Below are positions 1 through 11,201 of a stretch of DNA of 64,000 nt, piece after piece. The DNA lies in NCBI GenBank assembly GCA_963210315.1, contig OY723239.1:1769501-1833500 (forward strand), in the 5' to 3' direction. The position numbers were made by a program, and so were the translations under genes. Every line of letters starts with the position of its first letter. Within the stretch, counting starts at the first letter, position 1. The DNA is from Rhynchopus euleeides. Lineage: Eukaryota; Euglenozoa; Diplonemea; Diplonemida; Diplonemidae. The notes beneath the pieces were generated by a model that ran no database searches, had not been told where the DNA came from, and was given only the letters and a program-made list of their open reading frames with translations.

Positions 1-155
1 GGGCCGAGCCAGACAGTGCTGTCCCGAGGGTGGGCCGAGCTAGGCAGTGCTGTCCCGAGAATGGGCCGAGCCACGCAGTCCTGTCCAGAGGGTGGGCCGA
101 GCCAGGCAGTGATGTCCCGAGGGTGGGCCGACATCACATCCGGTCTCGGCCCGCT
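1..155. repeat. 31-bp satellite, family 0
   Basis: The core gggccgag recurs at positions 1, 32, 63, 94 and 125, an exact 31-bp period. The units carry a ctgtcccgagggt tail that distinguishes them from the two later families. The array probably continues to the left of the window, because position 1 is already inside a unit. Confidence 0.9.
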
Positions 156-830
156 GTCTGGACCGCAGCAACAAGAAATCTGCGCTGCATGCACAGGAGC
201 AGGGGGACTTGGCCCGTCCGCACTCCGACATTGCACCGCGCTGCCCCAGCGCTCCAGATCACAAGCCCCCCTGTGCCGCAGGAGGTGGAGACGTCGCACA
301 CCAGCAGGATGACGTCGCAGACCAGTTCACCACCCCCAACAGTAGGTCACACTCCGCCTCGCCTGTAGGCCGTCTACTGTATGCAGGAGTCTGCGTGTGT
401 TGATAAAGACACACACGCCCGGCACACCTGATTCTATGGGCAGTGCTCGTAACTCTCTCGGCGCCAAGTCGAAGCTGAGCAAGATTTGGTTGGACGGTGC
501 AAATATAGCTAGCCTTGCGGGCTCGCTAAGACACTCTCCGAGCTAGCTACATGAACACAACATTGCACATCGCACGGTTTCGAAGGATGGGTACGCGATG
601 CGGGTTTAGGTCTTGTGCTAATGTTACACACAGCAAGATCCCTGACGGAGGGGATCGATGGAGGCACTGAGGAGATCATGACTGGGAAGGGGTCCTGCAT
701 CGAACCCCCTCTGAGTGGAGCAAACACTCGGTACTCCGGGTGCCACGTTCTGCTCGGCTGGACATCACCCCGAGGTCGTGGCCACGGCCCCCGACCACTC
801 ACTGCGGGGAGCTTCCCGTCCAGACAGTGT
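156..830. other. Unassigned spacer between satellites
   Basis: No convincing gene or repeat is visible. If the cyclase exon at 1188-1375 is real, this stretch is intronic on the minus strand. I searched it for the next expected cyclase block (the YEVKT...GD region) and did not find it, so the next exon should lie left of position 1. Confidence 0.4.
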
Positions 831-1168
831 CTGGACATCACTCCTGGGCTCGACCCACTGGGCCGAGCCGACGAGTCGTGTCCAGACACTGGGCCGAGCC
901 CAGGAGTGATGTCCAGACCCTGGGCCGAGCCCAGGAGTGCTGTCCACACTGGGCCGAGCCAGGGCGTGATGTCCAGACCCTGGGCCGAGCCAGGGAGTGG
1001 TGTCCAGACCCTGGGCCGAGCCCAGGAGTGCTGTCCAGACACTGGGCCGAGCTCAGGAGTGCTGTCCAGTCCCTGGGCCGAGCCAGGGAGTGGTGTCCAG
1101 ACACTGGGCCGAGCCAGGGAGTGATGTCCAGTCCCTGGGCCGAGCCCAGGAGTGCTGTCCAGACACTG
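831..1168. repeat. 31-bp satellite, family 1
   Basis: About eleven units of tgggccgagcccaggagtg followed by (c/g)tgtccagacac occur at a 31-bp period; one unit is shorter near 940-960. The array shares the gggccga core and period with the arrays at 1-155 and 1385-7186, so the three families probably descend from one monomer. Family-1 sequence reappears at 7187-7232, just past the main array. Confidence 0.9.
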
Positions 1169-1187
1169 ACGATGTCCTGCCTCATAC

Positions 1188-1375
1188 CCGCCATGCCCGC
1201 AATGCACTTCCGGATCACATGGTTGTGGATTTCTAGCGCCTTCCGCATTCCCTCGAAAGACTTCTCCAAGCAGAGGGTCGAGGCCTGCACGTCTGTGACC
1301 ACGAGTGTCGTGATCTTCGTCTCTGTGGAGTAGTCATCGAAGAGCAGCGCCTGCTGGCTGTCTTCGTTCAGCATC
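1188..1375 (-). CDS. Internal exon of a class III adenylyl/guanylyl cyclase
   Basis: The minus strand encodes the first block of a class III cyclase catalytic domain: a TLVVTDVQAS strand with the first metal-binding Asp, then the helix EGMRKALEIHNHVIR ending in GMAG. It aligns without gaps over about 42 residues to the complete cyclase encoded at 34170-36440 (VFTDIRSSTSLWD... to DCTG). The block ends at a strong splice donor (G|GTATGAG at 1187-1181), exactly where the family continues with YEVKT. It begins after an acceptor, CGTAG|G, at 1377-1376. Both proposed introns are filled with the 31-bp satellites, the larger one more than 5.8 kb long. The other exons lie outside the window or were not found. 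It may instead be a captured, non-functional exon. Confidence 0.75.
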
Positions 1376-1384
1376 CTACGACTA

Positions 1385-4300
1385 GGCCGGCTATGGGCCG
1401 ATCTCGCCCGTACTGGGCCGGACATGGGCCGATCTCGGCAGTACTGGGCCGGCTATGGGCCGATCTCGCACGTACTGGGCCGGCTATGGGCCGATCTCGG
1501 CAGTGCTGGGCCGGCTATGGGCCGATCTCGCCCGTACTGCGCCGGACATGGGCCGATCTCGCCCGTACTGGGCCGGCTATGGGCCGATCTCGCACGTACT
1601 GGGCCGGACATGGGCCGATCTCGGCAGTGCTGGGCCGGCTACGGGCCGATCTCGCACGTACTGGGCCGGACATGGGCCGATCTCGGCAGTACTGGGCCGG
1701 CTATGGGCCGATCTCGGCAGTGCTGGGCCGGCTATGGGCCGATCTCGCCCGTACTGGGCTGGACATGGGCCGATCTCGGCAGTGCTGGGCCGGCTATGGG
1801 CCGATCTCGCCCGTACTGGGCCGGCTATGGGCCGATCTCGCCCGTACTGGGCCGGCTATGGGCCGATCTCGGCAGTGCTGGGCCGGCTATGGGCCGATCT
1901 CGCCCGTACTGGGCCGGCTATGGGCCGATCTCGGCAGTGCTGGGCCGGCTATGGGCCGATCTCGTCCGTACTGGGCCGGCTATGGGCCGATCTTGGCAGT
2001 GCTGGGCCGGCTACGGGCCGATCTCGGCCGTACTGGGCCGGACATGGGCCGATCTCGCCCGTACTGGGCCGGCTATGGGCCGATCTCGCCCGTACTGGGC
2101 CGGCTATGGGCCGATCTCGGCAGTGCTGGGCCGGCTATGGGCCGATCTCGGCCGTACTGGGCCGGACATGGGCCGATCTCGCCCGTACTGGGCCGGCTAT
2201 GGGCCGATCTCGGCAGTGCTGGGCCGGCTATGGGCCGATCTCGCCCGTACTGGGCCGGACATGGGCCGATCTCGGCAGTGCTGGGCCGGCTATGGGCCGA
2301 TCTCGCCCGTACTGGGCCGGCTATGGGCCGATCTCGGCAGTGCTGGGACGGCTATGGGCCGATCTCGCCCGTACTGGGCCGGCTATGGGCCGATCTCGGC
2401 AGTGCTGGGCCGGCTACGGGCCGATCTCGGCCGTACTGGGCCGGACATGGGCCGATCTCGCCCGTACTGGGCCGGCTATGGGCCGATCTCGGCAGTGCTG
2501 GGCCGGCTATGGGCCGATCTCGCCCGTACTGGGCCGGCTATGGGCCGATCTCGGCAGTGCTGGGACGGCTATGGGCCGATCTCGCCCGTACTGGGCCGGC
2601 TATGGGCCGATCTCGGCAGTGCTGGGCCGGCTACGGGCCGATCTCGGCCGTACTGGGCCGGACATGGGCCGATCTCGCCCGTACTGGGCCGGCTATGGGC
2701 CGATCTCGGCAGTACTGGGCCGGACATGGGCCGATCTCGGCAGTGCTGGGCCGGCTATGGGCCGATCTCGCCCGTACTGGGCCGGCTATGGGCCGATCTC
2801 GGCAGTACTGGGCCGGACAGGGGCCGATCTCGGCAGTGCTGGGCCGGCTATGGGCCGATCTCGCCCGTACTGGGCCGGCTATGGGCCGATCTCGGCAGTG
2901 CTGGGACGGCTATGGGCCGATCTCGCCCGTACTGGGCCGGCTATGGGCCGATCTCGGCAGTGCTGGGCCGGCTACGGGCCGATCTCGGCCGTACTGGGCC
3001 GGACATGGGCCGATCTCGCCCGTACTGGGCCGGCTATGGGCCGATCTCGGCAGTACTGGGCCGGACATGGGCCGATCTCGGCAGTGCTGGGCCGGCTATG
3101 GGCCGATCTCGCCCGTACTGGGCCGGCTATGGGCCGATCTCGGCAGTACTGGGCCGGACATGGGCCGATCTCGGCAGTGCTGGGCCGGCTATGGGCCGAT
3201 CTCGCCCGTACTGGGCCGGCTATGGGCCGATCTCGGCAGTGCTGGGACGGCTATGGGCCGATCTCGCCCGTACTGGGCCGGCTATGGGCCGATCTCGGCA
3301 GTGCTGGGCCGGCTACGGGCCGATCTCGGCCGTACTGGGCCGGACATGGGCCGATCTCGCCCGTACTGGGCCGGCTATGGGCCGATCTCGGCAGTGCTGG
3401 GCCGGCTATGGGCCGATCTCGCCCGTACTGGGCCGGCTATGGGCCGATCTCGCCCGTACTGGGCCGGCTATGGGCCGATCTCGCCCGTACTGGGCCGGAC
3501 ATGGGCCGATCTCGGCAGTGCTGGGCCGGCTATGGGCCGATCTCGCCCGTACTGGGCCGGCTATGGGCCGATCTCGGCAGTGCTGGGCCGGCTACGGGCC
3601 GATCTCGGCCGTACTGGGCCGGACATGGGCCGATCTCGCCCGTACTGGGCCGGCTATGGGCCGATCTCGGCAGTGCTGGGCCGGCTATGGGCCGATCTCG
3701 CCCGTACTGGGCCGGACATGGGCCGATCTCGCCCGTACTGGGCCGGCTATGGGCCGATCTCGCCCGTACTGGGCCGGCTATGGGCCGATCTCGCCCGTAC
3801 TGGGCCGGACATGGGCCGATCTCGGCAGTGCTGGGCCGGCTATGGGCCGATCTCGCCCGTACTGGGCCGGCTATGGGCCGATCTCGGCAGTGCTGGGCCG
3901 GCTACGGGCCGATCTCGGCCGTACTGGGCCGGACATGGGCCGATCTCGCCCGTACTGGGCCGGCTATGGGCCGATCTCGGCAGTGCTGGGCCGGCTATGG
4001 GCCGATCTCGCCCGTACTGGGCCGGGCATGGGCCGATCTCGGCAGTGCTGGGCCGGCTATGGGCCGATCTCGCCCGTACTGGGCCGGCTATGGGCCGATC
4101 TCGGCAGTGCTGGGACGGCTATGGGCCGATCTCGCCCGTACTGGGCCGGCTATGGGCCGATCTCGGCAGTGCTGGGCCGGCTACGGGCCGATCTCGCCCG
4201 TACTGGGCCGGACATGGGCCGATCTCGCCCGTACTGGGCCGGCTATGGGCCGATCTCGGCAGTGCTGGGACGGCTATGGGCCGATCTCGCCCGTACTGGG

Positions 4301-7186
4301 CCGGCTATGGGCCGATCTCGGCAGTGCTGGGCCGGCTACGGGCCGATCTCGGCCGTACTGGGCCGGACATGGGCCGATCTCGCCCGTACTGGGCCGGCTA
4401 TGGGCCGATCTCGGCAGTACTGGGCCGGACATGGGCCGATCTCGGCAGTGCTGGGCCGGCTATGGGCCGATCTCGCCCGTACTGGGCCGGCTATGGGCCG
4501 ATCTCGGCAGTGCTGGGACGGCTATGGGCCGATCTCGCCCGTACTGGGCCGGCTATGGGCCGATCTCGGCAGTGCTGGGCCGGCTACGGGCCGATCTCGG
4601 CCGTACTGGGCCGGACATGGGCCGATCTCGCCCGTACTGGGCCGGCTATGGGCCGATCTCGGCAGTGCTGGGCCGGCTATGGGCCGATCTCGCCCGTACT
4701 GGGCCGGCTATGGGCCGATCTCGGCAGTGCTGGGACGGCTATGGGCCGATCTCGCCCGTACTGGGCCGGCTATGGGCCGATCTCGGCAGCGCTGGGCCGG
4801 CTATGGGCCGATCTCGCCCGTACTGGGCCGGCTATGGGCCGATCTCGGCAGTGCTGGGACGGCTATGGGCCGATCTCGCCCGTACTGGGCCGGCTATGGG
4901 CCGATCTCGGCAGTGCTGGGCCGGCTACGGGCCGATCTCGGCCGTACTGGGCCGGACATGGGCCGATCTCGCCCGTACTGGGCCGGCTATGGGCCGATCT
5001 CGGCAGTGCTGGGACGGCTATGGGCCGATCTCGCCCGTACTGGGCCGGCTATGGGCCGATCTCGGCAGTGCTGGGCCGGCTACGGGCCGATCTCGGCCGT
5101 ACTGGGCCGGACATGGGCCGATCTCGCCCGTACTGGGCCGGCTATGGGCCGATCTCGGCAGTACTGGGCCGGACATGGGCCGATCTCGGCAGTGCTGGGC
5201 CGGCTATGGGCCGATCTCGCCCGTACTGGGCCGGCTATGGGCCGATCTCGGCAGTACTGGGCCGGACATGGGCCGATCTCGGCAGTGCTGGGCCGGCTAT
5301 GGGCCGATCTCGCCCGTACTGGGCCGGCTATGGGCCGATCTCGGCAGTGCTGGGACGGCTATGGGCCGATCTCGCCCGTACTGGGCCGGCTATGGGCCGA
5401 TCTCGGCAGTGCTGGGCCGGCTACGGGCCGATCTCGGCCGTACTGGGCCGGACATGGGCCGATCTCGCCCGTACTGGGCCGGCTATGGGCCGATCTCGGC
5501 AGTGCTGGGCCGGCTATGGGCCGATCTCGCCCGTACTGGGCCGGCTATGGGCCGATCTCGCCCGTACTGGGCCGGCTATGGGCCGATCTCGCCCGTACTG
5601 GGCCGGACATGGGCCGATCTCGGCAGTGCTGGGCCGGCTATGGGCCGATCTCGCCCGTACTGGGCCGGCTATGGGCCGATCTCGGCAGTGCTGGGCCGGC
5701 TACGGGCCGATCTCGGCCGTACTGGGCCGGACATGGGCCGATCTCGCCCGTACTGGGCCGGCTATGGGCCGATCTCGGCAGTGCTGGGCCGGCTATGGGC
5801 CGATCTCGCCCGTACTGGGCCGGGCATGGGCCGATCTCGGCAGTGCTGGGCCGGCTATGGGCCGATCTCGCCCGTACTGGGCCGGCTATGGGCCGATCTC
5901 GGCAGTGCTGGGACGGCTATGGGCCGATCTCGCCCGTACTGGGCCGGCTATGGGCCGATCTCGGCAGTGCTGGGCCGGCTACGGGCCGATCTCGGCCGTA
6001 CTGGGCCGGACATGGGCCGATCTCGCCCGTACTGGGCCGGCTATGGGCCGATCTCGGCAGTGCTGGGACGGCTATGGGCCGATCTCGCCCGTACTGGGCC
6101 GGCTATGGGCCGATCTCGGCAGTGCTGGGCCGGCTACGGGCCGATCTCGGCCGTACTGGGCCGGACATGGGCCGATCTCGCCCGTACTGGGCCGGCTATG
6201 GGCCGATCTCGGCAGTACTGGGCCGGACATGGGCCGATCTCGGCAGTGCTGGGCCGGCTATGGGCCGATCTCGCCCGTACTGGGCCGGCTATGGGCCGAT
6301 CTCGGCAGTGCTGGGACGGCTATGGGCCGATCTCGCCCGTACTGGGCCGGCTATGGGCCGATCTCGGCAGTGCTGGGCCGGCTACGGGCCGATCTCGGCC
6401 GTACTGGGCCGGACATGGGCCGATCTCGCCCGTACTGGGCCGGCTATGGGCCGATCTCGGCAGTGCTGGGCCGGCTATGGGCCGATCTCGCCCGTACTGG
6501 GCCGGCTATGGGCCGATCTCGGCAGTGCTGGGACGGCTATGGGCCGATCTCGCCCGTACTGGGCCGGCTATGGGCCGATCTCGGCAGTGCTGGGCCGGCT
6601 ACGGGCCGATCTCGGCCGTACTGGGCCGGACATGGGCCGATCTCGCCCGTACTGGGCCGGCTATGGGCCGATCTCGGCAGTGCTGGGACGGCTATGGGCC
6701 GATCTCGCCCGTACTGGGCCGGCTATGGGCCGATCTCGGCAGTGCTGGGCCGGCTACGGGCCGATCTCGGCCGTACTGGGCCGGACATGGGCCGATCTCG
6801 CCCGTACTGGGCCGGCTATGGGCCGATCTCGGCAGTACTGGGCCGGACATGGGCCGATCTCGGCAGTGCTGGGCCGGCTATGGGCCGATCTCGCCCGTAC
6901 TGGGCCGGCTATGGGCCGATCTCGGCAGTGCTGGGACGGCTATGGGCCGATCTCGCCCGTACTGGGCCGGCTATGGGCCGATCTCGGCAGTGCTGGGCCG
7001 GCTACGGGCCGATCTCGGCCGTACTGGGCCGGACATGGGCCGATCTCGCCCGTACTGGGCCGGCTATGGGCCGATCTCGGCAGTGCTGGGCCGGCTATGG
7101 GCCGATCTCGCCCGTACTGGGCCGGCTATGGGCCGATCTCGGCAGTGCTGGGCCGGCTATGGGCCGATCTCGCCCGTACTGGGCCG
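1385..7186. repeat. 31-bp satellite, family 2 (about 187 monomers)
   Basis: An uninterrupted array of ggctatgggccgatctcg plus (cccgtac or gcagtgc) tgggcc, period exactly 31 bp. Five or so monomer variants differ at fixed sites: ctat/acat/ctac at the start, gcagtgc/cccgtac/gccgtac in the middle, and a tgctgggac variant. The variants form higher-order repeats. Because 31 is not a multiple of 3 and the monomer has no stop in any plus frame, all three frames stay open for about 1,940-1,970 codons, each giving the same 31-residue repeat. I regard this as an arithmetic by-product and not a gene. The array starts within 10 bp of the cyclase exon acceptor. Confidence 0.95.
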
Positions 7187-7350
7187 GGTCCAGGAGTGGT
7201 GTCCAGACCCTGGGCCGACCCAGGCTGTGGGTGGTGCATTTTGGTGCATTTTCCGTCGGTTTAGGTGAAAATTGTCGAATTTTGTCGAAATTTTACGACA
7301 GGTGACGAACAGCGAGAATCCCCGAAAAACCGGTTTTTAATTCATTTTTG
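7187..7350. repeat. Satellite edge and partial MITE-A-like sequence
   Basis: The array decays into a family-1 unit (ccaggagtggtgtccagaccc, 7188-7208) and ends near 7232. The following bases (tgcattttggtgcatttt... gacgaacagcgag) resemble the interior of the MITE-A copies at 8304 and 51179, suggesting a degraded copy. Confidence 0.5.
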
Positions 7351-7353
7351 GGG

Positions 7354-7507
7354 GGGGGTCTTCGCTGACGAAGTTTTTGTCGAAGACCCCTGTCGTCGTC
7401 GTCAGAACACTGCCGTCTTCGGTGAAAAACCCCCTGAAACAGCCGTTTTCCTAATTATGTGACGAACGACGAAGTTTGTCGAAGTTTGTCGACCAGCGAA
7501 GACCCCC
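7354..7507. mobile_element. MITE-A copy (TIR gggggtcttcgct)
   Basis: Short inverted-repeat element opening with gggggtcttcgctgac and closing with accagcgaagaccccc. The interior is rich in gacgaag/cttcgtc words. It is one of four copies sharing this terminus in the window (also 8304-8419, 36979-37084, 51179-51287). No coding capacity. Confidence 0.65.
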
Positions 7508-8024
7508 TTATACTTGTATTTTTACTTGATATACATGTAGTTTACATGTATATTTCAGGCATTTACATGTATTTTACATGTATAATACTTGTCATGCAAG
7601 TATTATACATGTAAAATAATTGCATGACAAGTAAAATACATGTATAATACTTGAATGACAAGTAAAATACTTGCATGCAAGTAAAATACATGTATTTTAC
7701 TTGCATGCAAGTATTTTACTTGTCATGCAAGTATTTTACATGTATAATACTTGCATGACAAGTATTATACATGTAAAATACATGTAAATGCCTGAAATAT
7801 ACATGTAAACTACATGTATATCAAGTAAAAATACAAGTATAATAGTTGACATGCAAGTATTATACATGTATTTTTACTTGATATACATGTATTTTACATG
7901 TATATTTCAGGCATATACATGTATTATACATGTATAATAGTTGACATGCAAGTATTATACATGTATAATACATGTATTATACTTGTAGTTATACATGTAA
8001 AATTTACAAGATCCCACCGTGCTG
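7508..8024. repeat. AT-rich self-complementary element (palindrome), truncated
   Basis: Built from a small vocabulary (tacatgta, acttgcatgcaagt, acttgtcatgcaag, aaaatacatg). From about 7511 to 7846 it reads as one near-perfect palindrome centred near 7687, starting tacttgtatttttacttg and ending with its complement. The right edge is aaatttacaagatcccaccg, the complement of the terminus of the full element at 10745-13019, so this is a member of the same family lacking the opposite end. Confidence 0.8.
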
Positions 8025-8303
8025 CTGTGTCACTTTGCGGGTTTGGCGCACAAAAAACGCCTTATCTTTTTGCTCTGGAGGCTGCACGAATCTGAAGCAA
8101 CAACGAGGTGGGGAGGCTGCTGTTTGTGTGTGCAGTGGCGCTGTCGATATATGTCGCGGGGTGCACGGTGGTCTCCCGAGCGCAGGGTCCAGGGTCTCCC
8201 GCACGCCAGACTGCACCTTTGTGGGCGAGGGTTAAAGCGGAGGTGGGTACCCCCGCTCAGCGGGGGTCATACTGCCCCTCACACACAAATTAATATTCTC
8301 ACC
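8025..8303. other. Unassigned; contains a short dispersed motif
   Basis: Holds one of four copies of a motif ggcgcacaaa...gccttatcttttt (8047-8075; also near 16868, 36786 and 49434). The T-run could be a Pol III terminator, but no A/B box was recognised. Nothing else supportable. Confidence 0.35.
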
Positions 8304-8419
8304 CTAGGGGGTCTTCGCTACCGGGTAATCGTCAGTGCATTTTGGTGCATTTGCTGTTGAATTATCTGAAAACTGACGAAGATTGACGAAGAATACCGAC
8401 CAGCGAAGACCCCCCTAGA
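8304..8419. mobile_element. MITE-A copy
   Basis: Begins cctagggggtcttcgctac and ends cagcgaagaccccccta, giving an approximately 18-bp terminal inverted repeat. The 80-bp interior includes gcattttggtgcatttg and tgacgaagattgacgaag, nearly identical to the copy at 51179-51287. Confidence 0.75.
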
Positions 8420-8534
8420 GACTTGCTCTGTCTGGCTTCGCCTCCTTGTGACCCACCCACCCACCCATCCACCCACCCACCCACCCCCTCTTCTACCACC
8501 TCAGACACACCCGAAGGTGCTTCAACGAGTTGGC

Positions 8535-8787
8535 CACACTGCAAGGCCCAGCCTCCGAGGCTGGGGGGGGGGGGGGGGGTGAAATCCGGGAGTCTCAAAT
8601 ATCGGGTGTGGTGCCATGCGATGTTCTCCTGTAAAAAGTCCAGAGAAGACTCTGAAGTGGCTGTGGCACACCCGCCCCGTGTCCCCCCTTTCCCCCCCCC
8701 CCCTCGGGTGTGAATCGAGGCCCCCCGGTGCGAAAGGCTCTGACGACAGGCCCCTCCCAGCCACCAGAGGCTGGGCCTTGCAGTGTG
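8535..8787. repeat. Inverted-repeat pair, possible 250-bp TIR element
   Basis: A 21-bp sequence at 8535-8555 (cacactgcaaggcccagcct...) is repeated in perfect inverted orientation at 8767-8787. The interior carries long G and C homopolymer runs. No target duplication was identified. Confidence 0.6.
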
Positions 8788-8799
8788 ACAAAGTGATAG

Positions 8800-9412
8800 A
8801 GAGAGGGGGTGGGTATTCGTCTATCTGAGACAGTCTCTCTCGGCGTGCTCAGATATATAATTATAGGTTCGTCCAGACCCCCCCCCCCCCCTAATGTTGG
8901 TCTTTGATATACTTCCGATTTATGCTTTGAAAAAATGTGTCTTCTGAAATGTGTCTTTCTGAAATGTGTGTGGCTGTGTGCGTGTCGGAGAGGAGACCGC
9001 CGACCGATGATAATTATGCCGTCACTGTTCGGACGGTATCCCAGGCAAATGTACCCTGTGATACTTGATTTCAAGGTACACTTGCTACCCCTTTCCTCCC
9101 CTTCTGCCACCCCCTGTTTTCCTGCTATTTTGGGTGGTGGTGGCTAAATCCATCAGATCCGGCGCCGACAAGGATGGTCTTGTTGGTGCATATGTTACTT
9201 CTTTTAGATGGGAAGCTTTTTGCTGATGAAGGCCAACGTCGATTTGACGTCGCTATGTCCTGCCGCCCCTACCCGTGCCGAGTGGTAATGATAGACGCCT
9301 CACGGTATGCTGGTGCCAACTCTCGTACACACTTAATGCCCATTCCCTTGTGGCATTACGTGTTCGAGGTGGTGCAGCCAAATCACTGGGGCTCAACCCC
9401 CCCCCCCCCCCC
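8800..9412. other. Unassigned spacer
   Basis: Poly-C runs at about 8880 and 9398 and no convincing coding frame. Nothing else seen. Confidence 0.3.
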
Positions 9413-9651
9413 TTCCAGCGTAGCTCTCAGTGACTCGGTCAAATTGACTGACTGACTCTGATTGACTCTGATCGAAAAGTTGTCTGGGGTCGATTGTGCT
9501 GACTGACTCCGACTGACACTGACCCACAGACAACTTCTGGGTCAGAGTCAGTCGGAGTCAGTCAGTACAATCGACCCCAGGCAACTTTTCGATCAGAGTC
9601 AATCAGAGTCAGTCAGTCAATTTGACCGAGTCACTGAGCTATGCTTCCAGG
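9413..9651. repeat. Long hairpin / foldback of gactgact words
   Basis: About 100-bp arms: cagtgactcggtcaaattg... on the left is mirrored by ...caatttgaccgagtcactg on the right, around a centre at about 9530 (gacccacagacaacttctgggtc). The flanks (cttccagcgtagctc / gagctatgcttccagg) extend the inverted repeat imperfectly. It looks like a foldback MITE. Confidence 0.75.
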
Positions 9652-11201
9652 GTGATTTTTTTAGTCCCAGAACGAAGAACGAATGCTGAAGGGGTTGTCG
9701 GGGCCAGGTTTTCCTTCCCCCCCCCCCCTCCATTTTTTGAAAATCGCAAGACAATCCGCATAAAAAAACGAGCGCAGAAAATTACAACCAATGTTGGTGC
9801 GGAGAGGTTGGGCAGTGGTTGTGACGTCTGTGTAAATATGTTCTCTTGCGCGGATTTTTTTGCATTTTTTTGTCCCTTTTCAGGGAGTATGGCGGCTGTG
9901 AACTCCCCACTCCCCCCCCCCCCCCCCCCCCGCTTCAGAACTCTTCTACATCAGGCATGTCGCTAAGCGTCGACCGTCGACCCAGTGATTTTGGGTTTCC
10001 CCCCCCATAAAAAAGCGTCGACCCAGCGTCGACCCAGTGGACTGGGTTGACGCTTGGTCGAGGCTTGGAGCGTCGACCTAGTGGAACTGGGTTGCCATTC
10101 AAGCCTGGACCAAGCGTCAACCCATTTATTACACTGGGTCGACGCTAACCTAGCGTTGGCCCGGTTACACTGGGTCGACGCTCACCAAGCGTCGACCAAG
10201 CGTCAACCCACTTTCACTGGGTCGACGTCGAAGAGAGTATGGTTTTGCAGGAACAGATGCTCACTACCGTGGCCTCCGGCGGCTGGGGGGCTCCGCCCCC
10301 CAGACCCCCCTGTGGCGTATGTCTCGTACTCAAGTCATTCGATTCCCACCGGGTCAGGGAATCCACCCACTCCAGTAGCCTCAGGAGGACGCAGCCAACT
10401 CACACAGAATCTGTACGCCCACAGTGAACAGATGCTCACTACCGTGGCCTCCGGCGGCTGGGGGGCCCTGCCCCCCAGACCCCCCATCTCGCGTGCCCGT
10501 CTAGTAACCAAGTCCTTGCGCTTTGACGGCCGTGACATATCAGGGGGCAGCGTCGAAATCATGGTCCCGAAAGCCATTTTTTGGTTTCCTCCGGCACCCG
10601 ACGGCGCGAGCGGGAGAGGAACCACGGAAGGAACCCAGCGCCTCACACCGTGCCCACCTCGTGGTCCACCGATGGGAAAATTTGGCAACAACACGAGCGC
10701 GCGCGAAGCGCGCGCGAGAAAAATTGACCCCTAGTGTTTTCCCCCACGGTGGGATCTTGTAAATTTTACATGTAAAAATACCGATTTTTACATGTATTAT
10801 ACATGTATAATACTTGCATGTCAACTATTATACATGTATAATACATGTAAATGCCTGAAATATACATGTAAAATACATGTATATCAAGCAAAAATACATG
10901 TATAATAGTTGCATGTCAACTATTATACATGTATTTTTACTTGATATACATGTATTTTACATGTATAATACTTGTCATGCAAGTATTATACATGTAAAAT
11001 ACTTGCACGACAAGTAAAATACATGTATAATACTTGCATGACAAGTAAAATACTTGCATGCAAGTAAAATACATGTATTTTACTTGCATGCAAGTATTTT
11101 ACTTGTCATGCAAGTATTTTACATGTATAATACTTGCATGACAAGTATTATACATGTAAAATACATGTAAATGCATGAAATATACATGTAAAATACATGT
11201 A

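Noticed and set aside
831..7186. CRISPR-like array (short repeat of about 31 bp)
   Set aside because: There are no unique spacers. Units are contiguous tandem monomers in a eukaryotic context.
1393..7305. Three overlapping plus-strand ORFs of about 1,940-1,970 codons
   Set aside because: All three frames are open only because the 31-bp monomer lacks stops and its length is not a multiple of 3. There is no codon-level selection or distinct termini.
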